Shown: in pieces, positions 11,186 to 23,556 of the stretch
How the letters are laid out: the number at the start of each line of letters is the position of its first letter
Numbering within the stretch: position 1 is the stretch's first letter
Assembly (NCBI GenBank): GCA_032433595.1
Contig: JASWJB010000156.1
Coordinates: 1 to 64,000, forward strand
Direction of reading: 5' to 3'
Source: Conoideocrella luteorostrata
Taxonomy: Eukaryota > Ascomycota > Sordariomycetes > Hypocreales > Clavicipitaceae
Length of the DNA: 64,000 bases
The notes under the pieces: model-generated
The model's database searches: none
The model's input: only the letters and a program-made list of their open reading frames with translations
Told to the model about the DNA's origin: nothing
Position numbers and translations under genes: made by a program

Positions 11186-11497
11186 ATGAAGACGTCCACC
11201 ACCCTCTTTGCCCTGGCTCTCGCCATCGGAGCCATGGCCCAAGAAAAATCGCCCGTCATGACTGGCCCCCCTCTGCACTCGTTCCCTCCCATCGCAAGCT
11301 CGACTGATATCCCTAGCGGTACGCTGCCTACGACCCTCGGCACAGCCGTAACCGGCACATCCTCATCGGATGCGGGAGCTGCAACCACAAAATCCGGCAC
11401 TGCTGGGTCCAGCTCGTCGACAGCCATGGCCGTGCCCACGGGGCAGGTGAACATCGGTGGTGTGCTGGGTATCGCGGCGGCTTTGTTGGCGCTGTAG
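11186..11497 (+). CDS. Small secreted, probably GPI-anchored serine/threonine-rich protein
   Basis: Intact 103-aa single-exon frame. The first 19 residues form a clear signal peptide (MKTSTTLFALALAIGAMAQ, likely cleavage after AMA or AQ). The middle is Ser/Thr/Gly/Ala-rich and the protein ends in a short hydrophobic tail (GVLGIAAALLAL). That is the layout of small fungal GPI-anchored cell-wall proteins. The tail is preceded by small residues suitable as an omega site, but the exact site cannot be named. The start context CCAAGATGA is favourable, and the upstream 60 nt are A/C-rich as in fungal leaders. There are no cysteines in the mature part, which argues against hydrophobin or CFEM membership. 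No specific function is recognised. Confidence 0.75.
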   Translation: MKTSTTLFALALAIGAMAQEKSPVMTGPPLHSFPPIASSTDIPSGTLPTTLGTAVTGTSSSDAGAATTKSGTAGSSSSTAMAVPTGQVNIGGVLGIAAALLAL

Positions 11498-11789
11498 GTC
11501 AATTGCACTGTCAGAGCAGCAAGTAGCAGATGTGTTGCATCCTCGGATCAATTGCGGACGGTTGGCATGGCTGGATAATAAGAGACAGACGATGGATGGC
11601 ACACGATTGGGACTGCCGACGGGATTGGATCCGAGTATGAGCCTGTACGGTGGATGAACACAGTGGCAGCGTTAACTGAATAGTCGTAATTAATGTCAAC
11701 ATTGTTTACTGGCGTGTGTAACAGATACAATACAACCAACCAGTCAACCAATCAATCAATCAATCAACCCGTTCATAATGCTCCGTCGT

Positions 11790-13814
11790 CTACACGGGAC
11801 TCTTGCACCCAAAGCTCACAGCTACACTCTTGCCGGAGAACGCGCCAATCAAACCCTCAATGCTCGAGTACACGCCCAGCCCCGTGGTCGTCAACCCGCC
11901 GAGCACGTAGAGCACATTGAACAAGTTAAACAACGGCCGCTTCATGAAGCCCCTCTTCCACCGCGCAAACCCCCTATCCACGTAGCTATACGTCCTGGCC
12001 CTGGGATCAAACCTCTCCTCGGGGGTCATGGCATCGCGATGGACCCAGAAGCCTAGGGCCATCAGCGCGGGAAACGTGTAGCTAAAGCTCAAGACGAAGA
12101 AGGCGCCGATCAGGCCGGAAATGTAGGAAAACTGCGGAATCGCCGCGGCCACGATGAACGCCAGCGCCCAGTAGAGCGGGATGAGGGCGGCCCATAGGAC
12201 CTTGCCCCTGCTGGCCGTCAGGGGGGGCCAATGGAGCACCCGCTCCAGCACCTCGATGTATATGACCTTGAGGCCGATGTTGCCGTAGAGCCCTGCAGCG
12301 ATGAGGCTGCTGACAATGTTGAGGACGTTGGTGGCGGTTTGGAAGGCGTACGACGAGAGGCCCTGCATGACGGGGTTGAAGGCGTACTGGCCCTGGTGGG
12401 CGTACACGAAGATCCCGAAGAACATGTACATGCTGTAGATGAAGAGCTGGCCGCAGAGCAGGCCCTTCCAGAAGTCCATGGGGTGTCGCATCTCGGCGAG
12501 GAAGGCCGTGAAGGTCATGCATCCGCCGTACGAGTAGACAGCTTGGTTGAGTCCGTTGAGAGAGGCGACGAAGCCGGAGCCACCGCTGGTGAAGCCATCA
12601 GGAGGTGTGCCTGCAAAGGTGCGGATCGGGCCGGGGCCAAAGCTGTCGCCGAACGAGGCTTGCGTTGCTCTGAAGTTGGGAGGGTGGTGAACAACGACGC
12701 CAACGCTGAGATGGGGAAGTCAGTCGGTCGGTCATGAATGGCTCATTTGGGCGACTTGACACCCATACTTGAAAATAAAAGGACAGCAAAAAAACAAAAA
12801 AAAAAAAACACTCGCCATCTGAAGGAAGCGGCCTTACCAAATAAAAATAATGGAAACATTCACCCAGACGGCAAAGTTGGCGATCCACCCGAATCGCTGC
12901 AACGTTCGGATCTGGCCTAGAATAAACCCGGCGGCCATGAAGATGACGAGACACGCCACGAAACATATGCCGTTGCCATTGGATCCATGGTCTCCCTGCG
13001 AGATCTGCGAGATCGACTGTCCGTTGCTAAGAATCAGCGAACAGACAGACAGAAGCAGCTGCAATCCAAGCATGATGTTGAGCAGGATTTGCGGGATCCG
13101 CCCAAACAGGCGGAAGTAGATATCGCCGTAGGTGTACACGGGGTAGCGGTCAGAGTCGAGACCCAGGAAACTCTTCCAAATAATCCAACCGGAACTAGTT
13201 ACAAAATATGTGTGTCAGTAGCCCCCTTTCTCGTAAGACGTGTAGTGTGTATGCATGGTCCGTCGTCCGCCTCTATGAACGCTCTGAGAGGTCTCTCTCT
13301 CTCTCTCCAATGGGGAAGGCAATTCTTACTATCCCGCCATGGCACCAAACACGGTGTACAGCGCAACACCAGGCCCGTATCCCATCTGCGCAAAAGCCCA
13401 CGGCGTTGAGAATGGACCCAGGACATCCGTCGTGATCAAATAAAAGATGGACCCCCATGATGCTGTGCGTATGGCCCGGCTTGCCGTCTTCCACTCTTTC
13501 TCGGACACCCCCGTGATAATCTCCTCTTGGCTCGAATACGTGTCCGCTACCGACGTTGTGGCATCATCCTGATGGCCTTTTGAGAAACGGCCTCTCACGG
13601 TATTCCGGAGAGTTCGAGGGCCGCGCTTCTCGCGCATGGCCGTATCCGCGAGGGCTTCATCGGCGCGCGTTCTCTCAGACCAGTAGACGAATTCTTCAAA
13701 GGTGATGGTTGAGTCGTTTCCGGAGGTAGGCTGGAGGATGTCTTGCATGTTCTTTTCAGCCATGGACAGGCGAGGGTCGCCTTCGGCGGCGACCATGCCC
13801 GGAGGTATGGACAT
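11790..13814 (-). CDS. Amino-acid transporter, Aa_trans/AAAP family (Mtr-like neutral amino-acid permease)
   Basis: Three-exon model, 585 aa: complement(join(11790..12705, 12838..13194, 13330..13814)). Intron 1 (135 nt) has donor GTAAGA and acceptor CTAG; intron 2 (132 nt) has donor GTAAGG and acceptor CTCAG. Exons join in frame through GYSGWIIWKSFLGLDSDRYP, a typical fungal AAAP segment (GY..W..YLGLDS..YPV.TYGD). A hydrophilic N-terminus of about 120 residues is followed by roughly ten to eleven hydrophobic segments. The conserved GGCMTFTAFLAEMRHPMDFWK block is readable in exon 3. Expected role is proton-coupled uptake of neutral amino acids at the plasma membrane, or vacuolar exchange; substrate not inferable. 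A second ATG lies six codons upstream (13832), but the 13814 start is the simpler choice. Confidence 0.92.
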
Positions 13815-15762
13815 CGTGCCAGTTGAGAACACTGTGTGGTTGCAGGTCTTGTGCTGCCCAGCAGTTCAAATGGGCTCGATCGGGTATATAACAAGGGTGG
13901 TCACACCAGATGGTATGCTGGATGGCAAGGCAAACTCAAACCAGCGACCGGGCGCGCACATTCAAGGAACCTCCGCATCCCTCCATCCAGGACCGGAATC
14001 AACGTAACTTTGCGTCCTGTCCACCTCGACCAAAGGTCCCTTCTGATGTCGTCATGATCCTGGATAGCCTAGCTCTATCTGTGACGGCAATAACATGTTT
14101 CTATCTGGGAAGGTCGGGACGACATCGGCGAGAAGCTCAGTATGACTGATGCTCACTTCACACCGGCCGGCACGTCGGCAAGTCTTTTAATTTTTTTTTT
14201 CCCGAAAAAACTGGCGCAAGTTGCAATCCACAATTCGGTTGAGGCGGACAGATGTCGTAGATTCCAGTTTTCTCGGGGCTTCGTTGTGGCGAACCAAAGA
14301 CGATTGAATGGTTCTGGTGGAGAGACTTAATCCAGAAACAGAATCGTAAAAGAGATGGGGGAGCGTCGTCCACGGAGGGGAGCAGCGAAGGCCCACTGGA
14401 CAAAACCTTCAACTTGGGGGGGGGGGGGAGTGAAGGATGGTTATGAGCATCCTAAAACCGGCAGCCCGTGACTGGGCAAGGACGAGACGTGCAGGCTAAC
14501 GGTCTCTCTATATTTAACATAAATTGATACAGTCTCTTTTCGGAACAAGGCGGCCGGCTGTTCTAGTTTGGTCATTATACTAGTAGCAGTTATATGGCAG
14601 CAAGACCTTGGGCCGCCGTCAACCTCCATATCGAGGGATCCGCCCGGTCACAATTTGCAATCGGAGCGGATACTGACTCCATCCACGCAGCAGTTTTCCC
14701 GGGCTACCACGCAAGATTGCACGGGGCAGGTTAACCATGTCTGCGCTTCACTGTGTCCCACAGAGTAGGCACGTAGTAGAAATGTAACGTTGGAGTCCGT
14801 AGAACCCGCTGGTGATATGCCCTATAAGTATGCCCTATAAGTTTATCGTGCAAGAACGCTGTGTATGAATGTGTGTTGTGGTGAGACCGCCGGCTTAAAA
14901 AAATAAAATGCTGACGAGCGGGAATACCCTCTTGCCATGCATGTCTAGCTCATTCACTTAGGGCCCCGACGAATCACCAAACGAGGAAACCCAACGGCTT
15001 TGACGGCATTGCTGGGCCTAGCCATGACTAGCGATGGGTCCATCGGCACGCTTAATACTCCGCCTAGTGCTGTAGCCTGGCTTGGTGTTGTAATTACGGA
15101 GTAACTGCTCGGGCGTACTCAGTTTGTAGCTAGCCGGGATGGAGTTTGTGTGCATGTCCCGCGCGAGGAAATGGGCACTGGTGAAAGGTCGCCTCATTAC
15201 GGAGGATGTTGGGCCGCAAAACTCCAGGAGCCCCTACTTTTGGCATTTTTCTTACTTTGCAGCATCGCGCTGTCTGATTAAAAGTTGAAAGTTGAAAGTT
15301 GTGTAAAATATAAAGCTGATGAATGTTGTCTGGCAGGGTATGGCGAGGTGCTATTTTGAGTTGTGACGAGTCTACGGATAAGGGACACACTCACACACAC
15401 ACACCCCACAAAAAAAAAACCAAAAAAAAAACCAAGAAGAACAGGGAAAAAAGAAAAGAAGAGACTAGCAAAAGGGTGAACAAAGTACATTAGTTCTGCA
15501 CGGCTCTCGCATGTAGGTGAACTGCTTTCTTGCTGGAGCGAGTATTGAAGTTGTAAAGTCGGTTCAAAGTACGGAAGATCGCCTCCGGCTTGGTGTATTC
15601 AGTCTTGCATATGATTGAACTTGAGATTACAGTCTCCTAAACAAGAAAGAAAATACATCAACCAGCCAGCCGTTGTCTTTGTCGTCTGGTTCGACTATTG
15701 CCTGCCGTGAGTGCCCATCGGGCTTTTCGTTTCTTCGCGACCCAATCATTTCGCCCTGCCCT
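13815..15762. other. Intergenic region without supported genes
   Basis: Nearly 2 kb between the divergent 5' end of the transporter gene and the 3' end of the P450. Holds a G run near 14417-14427, a CA-repeat/poly-A patch at about 15390-15430 and one TACGGAGTA motif at 15095. Open frames are short and show no protein features. Confidence 0.6.
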
Positions 15763-17617
15763 TTAGTCATAACTCTGGCGACGAATGATCATAGGCATGT
15801 CACTCTGATACATAAACCATGAGTTGAAATACTTCCACTCGTGATTGACGTCCGGTAAATTGATCTAGGTGCGGCGTCGAATCAGCAACCGGGCGCGTCA
15901 TACAAGAAGTAAACACAAAAAGACTTACATCAAACAAGCTGTAGAGAGTAGCCATGAGCTTGTACATCTCCATCTTCGCGAGGGACTTGCCCATGCAAAC
16001 ACGACTGCCAGCGCCAAACATAAGATCAGTAGCTTCTTCCATGCCTCGGCGACGCTGAACAAAATCCAAAGTGCTCTCATGCGGAGCCTGTAGCCACCGC
16101 TCAGGATTAAAACTGTTCACGTCGTCCCCGAACAAGCCAACATCTCTAGTTATCACGGCAGGATTAATGCCAACCTTTGTTCCCTCTGGTATGACTCTCC
16201 CGTCGGGAAGCTGGAAGCCACCACGAGGGACTTCCCGTTCAAGCATCAAACCAATCGCGGGGTTTAATCGCACGGCTTCACGCACCACCGCATCAAGGTA
16301 CGGGAGATGCTTGATCTTGTCCCATTGGGCAGGAATGCGCAACTGCGCCTCCCTGAGCTCGGCTTGCAGCTTGCTTTGTGCTGCTGGACACTTGGCAAGA
16401 TAGTATACGACAGGCCGCAATGATCCGGCAGTGGAGTCTCCACCTGCTAGGATGTTCAGCATAAGCCAATTGATCACTTGGTTGTCGTCGACGAAATCGT
16501 AGACATCCTTGAGGCTGCTGTATCTTCCAATATAGCTTTCGACGTTTTTGTGTTCAAGTGTCCCATCTGCGAGATCTCTCTGGTAATCGGCCACGAGGTT
16601 GACCGTGTATAAGAAACCGTTGACCAGCGGCTTCGGCCCAAAGCGCACGATCGGGTTCTTGTCAAGCCAATTATCAAGCCATGGGACTTGCGATACCTAT
16701 TTGACAAATACATTGTTAGACTTTGGCACCGATAAAACGATAACACGATAAAAACGATAAGAATGATGAATGTGAATCCTACCGGTGCAAAGTAATGCAA
16801 GCCAGCAGCCGATTCCTGAATCATGCCCTGGACGTCCTTTCCTTGCTCAATAAAGCCATAATGTCTTCCGAAGCTGATATTTGCAGCAAAATCCCAAGCG
16901 ACTAGCAACCCGAGTCAGCCGCACTGTTGTCACATTACATCGCACGTCACAGGGTCGTCCATACAGTATGCCAGCCAATCATCCATCATGCAGATGGAGT
17001 CAGCATGCTCGGAACCATCCGCGAACGTACTCCCCAGCTTGTTTACAAAAGCAAGGATCGTTTCGTCCATCAAGGGCTCCAGCTCTAAAACTTTTTTCTC
17101 GCTCCAGAATCCTCCAATTGGCTTGCTGTATTTTGCGTGAAAGGCCTCGTCCTGCGTGTTGAAGATATTGGGGACTCTCTGGCCGTTGACAAGCACATCG
17201 TTGACGCGATACATATTGCTCTAGTCATGGAAACAGCAAAAGTCAGAATATGTTCTATAAGGGAACATTATAGCCTCTCTGGACTTCTTGCCAGATGGCG
17301 CAAGTTCGCACCTTTCTCCATGCATTTTTACTTGTGCTCGCGTACACCACCTTGATCAGACCTGGGTCGCTCAAGCTGATGGCATTCGGCCCAATTCTAA
17401 CAGCGTTGCCCCATTTCCTATGCCACCCGCGAGTGGTTGAGTCGACATTACCCAATGTAGTGAGAAACGCTCTCCAGAAATCTGTAAATTTTGCCAGAAA
17501 GGGACCCGGAAATGCTCTGAGTGGTGAGAAAAAGAGCTCCCAGACCACCCCGGCGCCGACAAGCACAATGACAGCCGAGAGGACCTGAGCCCCGCTTATC
17601 ACTCCAAGGATAGCCAT
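15763..17617 (-). CDS. Cytochrome P450 monooxygenase (pisatin-demethylase-like)
   Basis: Five-exon model, 516 aa: complement(join(15763..15864, 15929..16696, 16783..16901, 16965..17220, 17312..17617)). The start at 17617 places a membrane-spanning helix at the N-terminus, as in microsomal P450s; an in-frame ATG at 17770 would add 51 residues. Seen: the PGP-type proline hinge (RAFPGPFLAKFTD), the I-helix as AGGDSTAG, the ExxR motif (EAVR), a PERW block, and the heme-binding FGAGSRVCMG (about 453-462) with the axial Cys. The I-helix has Ser-Thr where Thr-Thr is usual, tolerated in several families. Similarity of the LPYLDAVVREAVRLNPAIG and VYYLAKCP segments suggests the CYP57/pisatin-demethylase-like clan; this is inference from memory. 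No biosynthetic backbone gene is nearby, so a detoxification or catabolic role is as likely as secondary metabolism. Confidence 0.9.
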
Positions 17618-20306
17618 GTTGCCAAAAGCGAATAACCGGTCGCTTATCTGCGTCCGATGCTGTCTGTGACTGTTAATTGAAGGACCGGATGAGATTGCTT
17701 GCTTCCGCGGCTCTGGCGATGGGGCAGGAAATGTAGGAGAAGAAAGATAGCTAAGCCCCTTGATGTCCACCCCGAAAGTGAAAATAAGGGATTCCAGTCA
17801 TTCTGAGCCGAGCTCATTTACATCGGTTGGATGCTCCATCTGACATGTCTACAGGAAATGCGGAGTACATAGTATCCGGTGAATCGTGGCTTGAGTAATT
17901 GCTTTTCTGTCAGAGGACTTTTTGGTAGACAGGAGCAAAAGGAGCAACGTTTGTGGAGAGTGATCCATGTCCATCCCTGCCCTTGTCCCCGTTTACCAAG
18001 AAATGTGTGGGCTTTTGACTGATCTTGGTGCAATATGAAGGCAGCCATCCGTCAGTATGTGTAGCTGTCACTTGGCGCTTGACTTTCCTAGGCGTAGTAC
18101 ACCAATCTTGTAACGCCATGATGAGTTACTTTGCGACGCAGTCATGTGATGGAGCAGCCATCGGACCGGGCCAGAGCGCTGTTAGTTACGAGGCTTGCAA
18201 TATGAGATCCATAGTCAATGAACAAGGTCGGCGGCAGACCAACTGTGTAGGCGCAGACATGACACCTCTGTCTGGTGAAAACAACCAGCGTCAAGTTACA
18301 TACATGCAGTGCCAAAACAGCGACAAGTACGCAACGTTTATCTAGAGCTATTCTGAACAATACTTTGTTTACTCCACAGAGAACATTGTTAGGCTAGTCT
18401 GTGTGAAGGCTGGGATATGAATTGTCACAAACTGGTCCGTCTGCTGCATGACAACTCTACCAACGAGCCTGCCAACAACAAGCCTGCCAACAAGCCTGCC
18501 AATGATCCTACCAACAAGCCTGCCAACAAGCCTGCCAGCCGTGTTGGTGTTCCAGCAGAATCCAGCTAACTCTCAGAAAATGCCGCCATCATGTTCGCGG
18601 AGGCGGGACAGCGTCCCGTACCAGGCTCCAGCCGGGAGCTAAGAGCCAGCCGCGGCGGGTATCCTTGATCACAGAACAAGCGAGGGAAAATTACTTCGCC
18701 AATTGGTTACCATTCCTCCACATTCTACGGTTCAATTTATCGCCGGAGAGAAAACCGAGGGTCGGGATACGGCCGAGAAACAGAATATGATGCAAAAAGA
18801 AATGGAGTTGACAAGGTGCGAGGTGTCGTTAGCTGCACAAAATGGTATGGCTGAAGCCAGACCGACATGTATTCATGCAAGTTGATAAATGCCCCCCACC
18901 TACGGAGTGCACACAGCAGCGTCACCACTACCTCTCGGCTGCACCAACCCCCTCAACCCCTCTGCACCTTCCCTCTCTTGCCTCATTTGCCCACTTTGCC
19001 CACTTTGCCCATACTAATGCGAGAGATGGGGGGCTCATAAAAAGAAAAAGAACGAGGCATGATGTATTTTAGACTATAGTACGGATTCTCGTCCGGTGTG
19101 ATAAGTACGGACTGACCTCATCTCCGTGAATGTCACTATTGTTCCAATCAACTGAATTCTTTGCTAAGTACATATTTAATTTGTCGCCAGTGATTCCCGT
19201 TGATGCGACTTTACAGTGGTCGCGAAGTCCTGGCTGTGTACTAGCCAGCAAAACGGTTTGTACGAGTTACTCCGCCCATGTGTCAAGGAATGACCAAAGT
19301 CTCCTAACTAGACCCATTTGCATCGTTGATGTACTAAGTATCGTCCTTCGTACTTTGTAGGGATCTTTAGCCATCGGGATGCAATCAATCTGTCTTTTCT
19401 TTTTTGAACGGGCAGCTTCCGCGAGATTTACTCACCCCTGTTTACAGGCAAGTCATCCCAACGCCAAGCCCCAGATGTTGGTTGCATCGTCTCCTCAAAT
19501 CGCGCAAAACTCCTTTCATGGACATGTGCGTGGCCGTTGAGCTGGAAGAATTGATAAAGTTAAAGGTACTTGGTTTGTCGCCTATTTTCCATAAAGATAA
19601 AAGTCCATAGAACCCTATTATTTAGGAATCACGGCACCGCATTTGCTGGGTTGTGACAAGCCAAAAGTGGGAAACGTGGGCCCGGCATACTACGTGGGAG
19701 AGGAGACGCTCCCATCCTTGTCAATGAGCCGGGGCAATGTCACTTACCAGTGCCATGTCTTGTTCGTGATAAAACGGAGTGCGGAGTACCGGAATGGTAG
19801 ATGCGATAAATGACATGTCTTCTGTACCTTGGCGTCTCATCCAGAGAATACACCTCAATTCTGGGTCTGAAAGTGGACATTAAAAACACCGTGGCCAGTC
19901 AGCTGTTATATCCTGTAAATGAGCGCGTCGGCGAGCTGCTGTCAAATGCAGGTTCCCGCGCTGAAACATGGTTTTTCTGAGATCACCATGCCTTGTGCTT
20001 AATCGTGGAACTGGTCTTGTTTCCTGCCGTTATTACCGGGGGTAAGGGGCAGACAAAATGTGAGCAGTCAAAGTGACGGGATCTTGGCAATTTGAACCTT
20101 CCACCCAAAAGCCCGACCCAGTTCCGAACTGATGCTCCCAACTCCTTACGGACGACTTTAACATGCCCTCGCAGCATTATTCCCTGTGTGATTTCCAGAA
20201 CACTACTTCTTGCGGTGGACCGCAAGATTTGTTTATATGCTCGGATGGCGCTTGAAAACTCATTGATGGCACGATCGGCAACACGACGATAAAGCTGCAG
20301 CCAACG
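17618..20306. other. Intergenic region, 2.7 kb, no supported gene
   Basis: Contains the P450 promoter side, a 12-nt tandem repeat at 18459-18540 and scattered CGGAGTA motifs (17854, 18901, 19773). Open frames of 60-106 codons lack domains, signal peptides or neighbours in frame. Confidence 0.55.
18459..18540 (+). repeat. Imperfect tandem repeat, unit about 12 nt (AACAAGCCTGCC)
   Basis: Six to seven copies of a 12-nt unit with variants (AACGAGCCTGCC, AATGATCCTACC). Because the unit is a multiple of three it leaves one frame open, giving a low-complexity Leu-Pro-Thr-Ser peptide that is not believed to be a gene. Confidence 0.8.
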
Positions 20307-21723
20307 ATGACTGTCACAGAAACCCGAAGAGCGGAGGCCGGTCCTCCCACACCAGAATATCTGGCCGAGAGTCAATCAGAATCGCTCAAACGTATCATAT
20401 GGGTCGCAAGCGTGTTACCGCTCATACTTGTCATTCTCCGGTGCTATACGCGCATATGGCTGAGGAGAGTATTTGGTTTCGATGACTATTTCATGGTCGC
20501 CGCTGTGGTATGTCAGCTTTCCATGGCCAAAACAACAAGTCCGGAGAAACTCCATGGTGCTAACATTGTCCTGTTTCCTTCAGCTGCTGCTGGTTGCATA
20601 TGCTGCGGTTCTAACCGTAGCAGCTGACAAAGGACTCGGCCGTCACATCGAGCTTGTAATGAAGAACCCGCAAAATGTTATGGATGTTGCGCTGCTCAGT
20701 TTTATATCGCAGCCACTGGTTATCATGTCGTGTGCGTTTGGCAAGACGTCCTTCGCACTGACACTCATTCGCGTAGCAGCACAGCAGTGGGTCATTGTGC
20801 TGCTCTGGTTCATCATCATTTCCATGAACGTCTTTCACGTTCTGATTTCCGTCTTTGTTTTTACTCGCTGCCAGGATCCACGACACTTGTGGAATCCGGA
20901 AATACCATCGGTTTGCTGGCCTGCGACCGTTTTCGATAACATATCGTTATTTGTCGGCTGTACGTATAATTCAGCTGCGTATTACCGTCAATGTCCTAAC
21001 TTACTCCTCGGGCAGCGTACTCTGCAGCAACAGATTTCATACTGGCCTTGATACCATGGGCAATTCTTTGGAAACTTCAAATGAAGAGGCGAGAGAAGTT
21101 CGGCGTTGCCGTGGCCATGAGTCTTGGTATATTGTGCGTGCTTGCTGTTTCTTTTAACCCAATGTCAGGGTCTAATATAAAGTTTTCATAGTGCCTGCGC
21201 TATTGCTATCGTCAAAATCCGGCATCTTGTTGCAAACTCTGATAACCAGGACATAACCTACTCTCTTGCCTCTCTTTTATGGTATGTTTCTCTCCGCTCG
21301 CACGCTATCTATATGAACACACTGTTTACCTGGCATAGGTGGGCTGGAGTCGAGAACGGCGTAATTCTTCTCGGCGCTTGCGTCCCGACACTACGGCCAC
21401 TCCTGAAAAAGGTATTTCCCGGCTCATCGGCTCGGAAAGAGCCGTCCGACAACAGTCATCAACTCATCACTTTTTCAAATTTCAACGTATTCAGCCCCAA
21501 GGCAAAGCGAGGCCACTGGAGTACAACGGTTGAGACGGAGATTCCACATGATCAATCCTCCGACTACAGTGAGCTAAGTATTCTAAAGAGAGCCCCGGAA
21601 CCCGACGAAAATATAGAAATTCGACGCAAGCCAAGCAGGCGAACTGCTCAAGATCATTCCGATATCTCAGAGCATCATATCAAAAAGACGATGGAAATCG
21701 ACGTGATCTACGATCATCCCTGA
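20307..21723 (+). CDS. Integral membrane protein of the fungal SAT4/rhodopsin-domain family
   Basis: Five-exon model, 389 aa: join(20307..20507, 20584..20959, 21016..21133, 21192..21281, 21339..21723); introns 76, 56, 58 and 57 nt with GTATGT, GTACGT, GTGCGT and GTATGT donors. The family signature FGFDDYFMVAAV follows the first transmembrane helix. Further diagnostic pieces are the extracellular CQ.P..LWNP.....CW block, YSAATDFILALIPW.ILWKLQMKRREKFGV, and ACAIAIVKI. About seven hydrophobic helices are readable, followed by a roughly 110-residue hydrophilic C-terminal tail. The family is large in Pezizomycotina and overlaps the PTH11-type receptors; ligand and partner are unknown. The CFEM domain of true PTH11 is absent. 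Confidence 0.9.
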
Positions 21724-22283
21724 TTGTGATTAGATGCACCGCTAGTATCCATTGCTGCAAGATTCTTTCCATCCAGCCCTCAGCCAAGGCATTGACAGAA
21801 TATAACGGTTGGGCGTATTGCCGTCGAACATTGTGTAGCAGCCTGAGTGTTTGGCCTACGTCTTAACCATATGACGGCGTTTTATGTACTTTTTGAAACT
21901 ACCATATCATAGATCGAATCTGTATTTACATCTCATAGGGCATGTGTGTGGATTATGATCTACTACTCAATTTGCCTCTGGCTGTGGCAGATCGGTGTGT
22001 TTCCCTGATTTTTAGCGTCTTTGCCGAGATCGATTGAAATTTCGTGTAATTATCTTGGCTCGCTACTACCAGTTCTGCAAAAGTTTCTTAATGTGGCATG
22101 AGTGTCTAGGCAGCACTATTCTCCAACCACCAACCGCCGACTCTAGCGTGGCTGTTGACAGGGGTCCTAGCTTGCCTCGGCTTTGCTGACGACGCAATGC
22201 CCCGAACGAAAAGGTGTTAACAAGGCCAACGTGGCTTCAATCTTGGTCGGTTGTTCGGTCATTTGATATGGGTTGAGAATCTG

Positions 22284-22290
22284 TATATAA
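22284..22290 (+). promoter_or_regulatory. TATA-like box upstream of the GNAT gene
   Basis: TATATAA, 94 nt upstream of the start codon at 22384, at a plausible distance for a fungal core promoter. Seen by eye only. The rest of the 660-bp gap (21724-22383) shows nothing else. Confidence 0.4.
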
Positions 22291-22383
22291 TACCTCAAGG
22301 TTGGTTTACCTAGGTCGCGAGCAGCATCAACCGCTTCATCACCCACCGCAGCATAATTACCCCGCTCTCACAAACAGCCCAAC

Positions 22384-23147
22384 ATGGCATCGTATAAGCT
22401 CATAAAAAATTGTACGGTAGACGATGCACCTGGCCTCGCCATTAACAATATGACGGCCTTCTACGGCGAGCCGTGGTGGCAAATGCAATGGGAAAAACCA
22501 CTTGAGGAAATTATCAAGAGTTCTACCGTCAGATACCCTCATAATCTCCTTAAAAACAGACAGGCAGCTCGACACCAGAAAGTCGTGGATACTTCGACGG
22601 GCCAGCTAGTTGGCTATGCTCGATGGGTTTTGCCCGAGTCGCATGCGCATTGTTGGCTCGAGGCGCAAGTCCCGGATGTGAATGACGACGACAAGCGGCG
22701 CTTCAAGTCTGCCTTTGAGTTGACGCCATGGGATACGCGACCTGAAACGGACAACTCAGATTATCCCATCGGTGCGCAGTTCCGGAAACATGCACCCAAG
22801 GGACCATATATCAGTAAATTTTTGATCTGTCCCTAATCATTCTCGAAAATGTTTTGGGTTGTTGTTAACCGCGGGGTATCTAAGAACTTGATTACCTTGG
22901 AGTGCATCCGGACCACCATCATCGCGGGATCGGCACAACGCTTGTCCAGGCTGGCATCAGCATCGCAAATCAATTAAAGACTGACCTGTATCTCATAGCC
23001 ATGGGGCAAAATGCATATAAAATGTACAAGAAGTGTGGGTTTGAGGAGCTCGACAGTCTAAGTCAGGATCTGAGACAGTGGGATCGGGAGGGGACGTACG
23101 ATACTTGGATCATGATAAAGCATTGCGTTGCTCACGATGAGAACTAG
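22384..23147 (+). CDS. GNAT-family N-acetyltransferase
   Basis: Two-exon model, 230 aa: join(22384..22813, 22885..23147); intron 71 nt, donor GTAAAT, acceptor TCTAAG, phase 1. The splice joins GPYI to KLDYLGVHPDHHHRGIGTTL, which restores the acetyl-CoA-binding loop (R-G-I-G, the Q/RxxGxG/A motif) preceded by the usual beta-strand LGVHP. Downstream YKMYKKCGFEEL is the typical C-terminal GNAT motif. Expected reaction: transfer of an acetyl group from acetyl-CoA to an amine. The substrate is not inferable; many fungal members of this type are uncharacterised. Without the intron the frame stops right before the cofactor site, so the intron is required. Confidence 0.9.
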
Positions 23148-23556
23148 CTCTTGTTCTCGCTAAAAATGGAACGCACCAGTGTTTCCCTCGTTCTCTCCAT
23201 ATTAATTATCAATGAGAACAACTGTTTAGAATACATGACCACAGGAACCAGGGCAAGTGGTGGGTGTCATTAGTATACAGTGTGTGTCTTACCAACGTTC
23301 AAAGTTATTTACACTGTCTCGTCCATTGGTCACTCCACCGAGCACTCCAAAATTAAACGAACAGCCTCATTGACTGATCACGATCACTCATCTTTCGCAA
23401 TCCGCCTCTTCCCTACTTCCTTTCGTTGGAGCGTCACATCTTTGCACAAATATTCTTACATGTTGCGAGCTCATCTTTGAATTTCCTCTCTCCCCCACTG
23501 TCGCTGTATCACGACAATCATCTGAGCCTCGTCATTGATCTGGACCGTTGATCATC

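Noticed and set aside
12231..12737. 168-codon plus-strand frame opposite the amino-acid transporter
   Set aside because: Antisense to conserved transmembrane coding sequence; Glu/Val/Asp pattern is the mirror of hydrophobic codons.
15763..23147. Secondary-metabolite cluster around the P450
   Set aside because: No polyketide synthase, NRPS, terpene synthase or pathway regulator nearby; the P450 is flanked by gene-poor DNA and unrelated genes.
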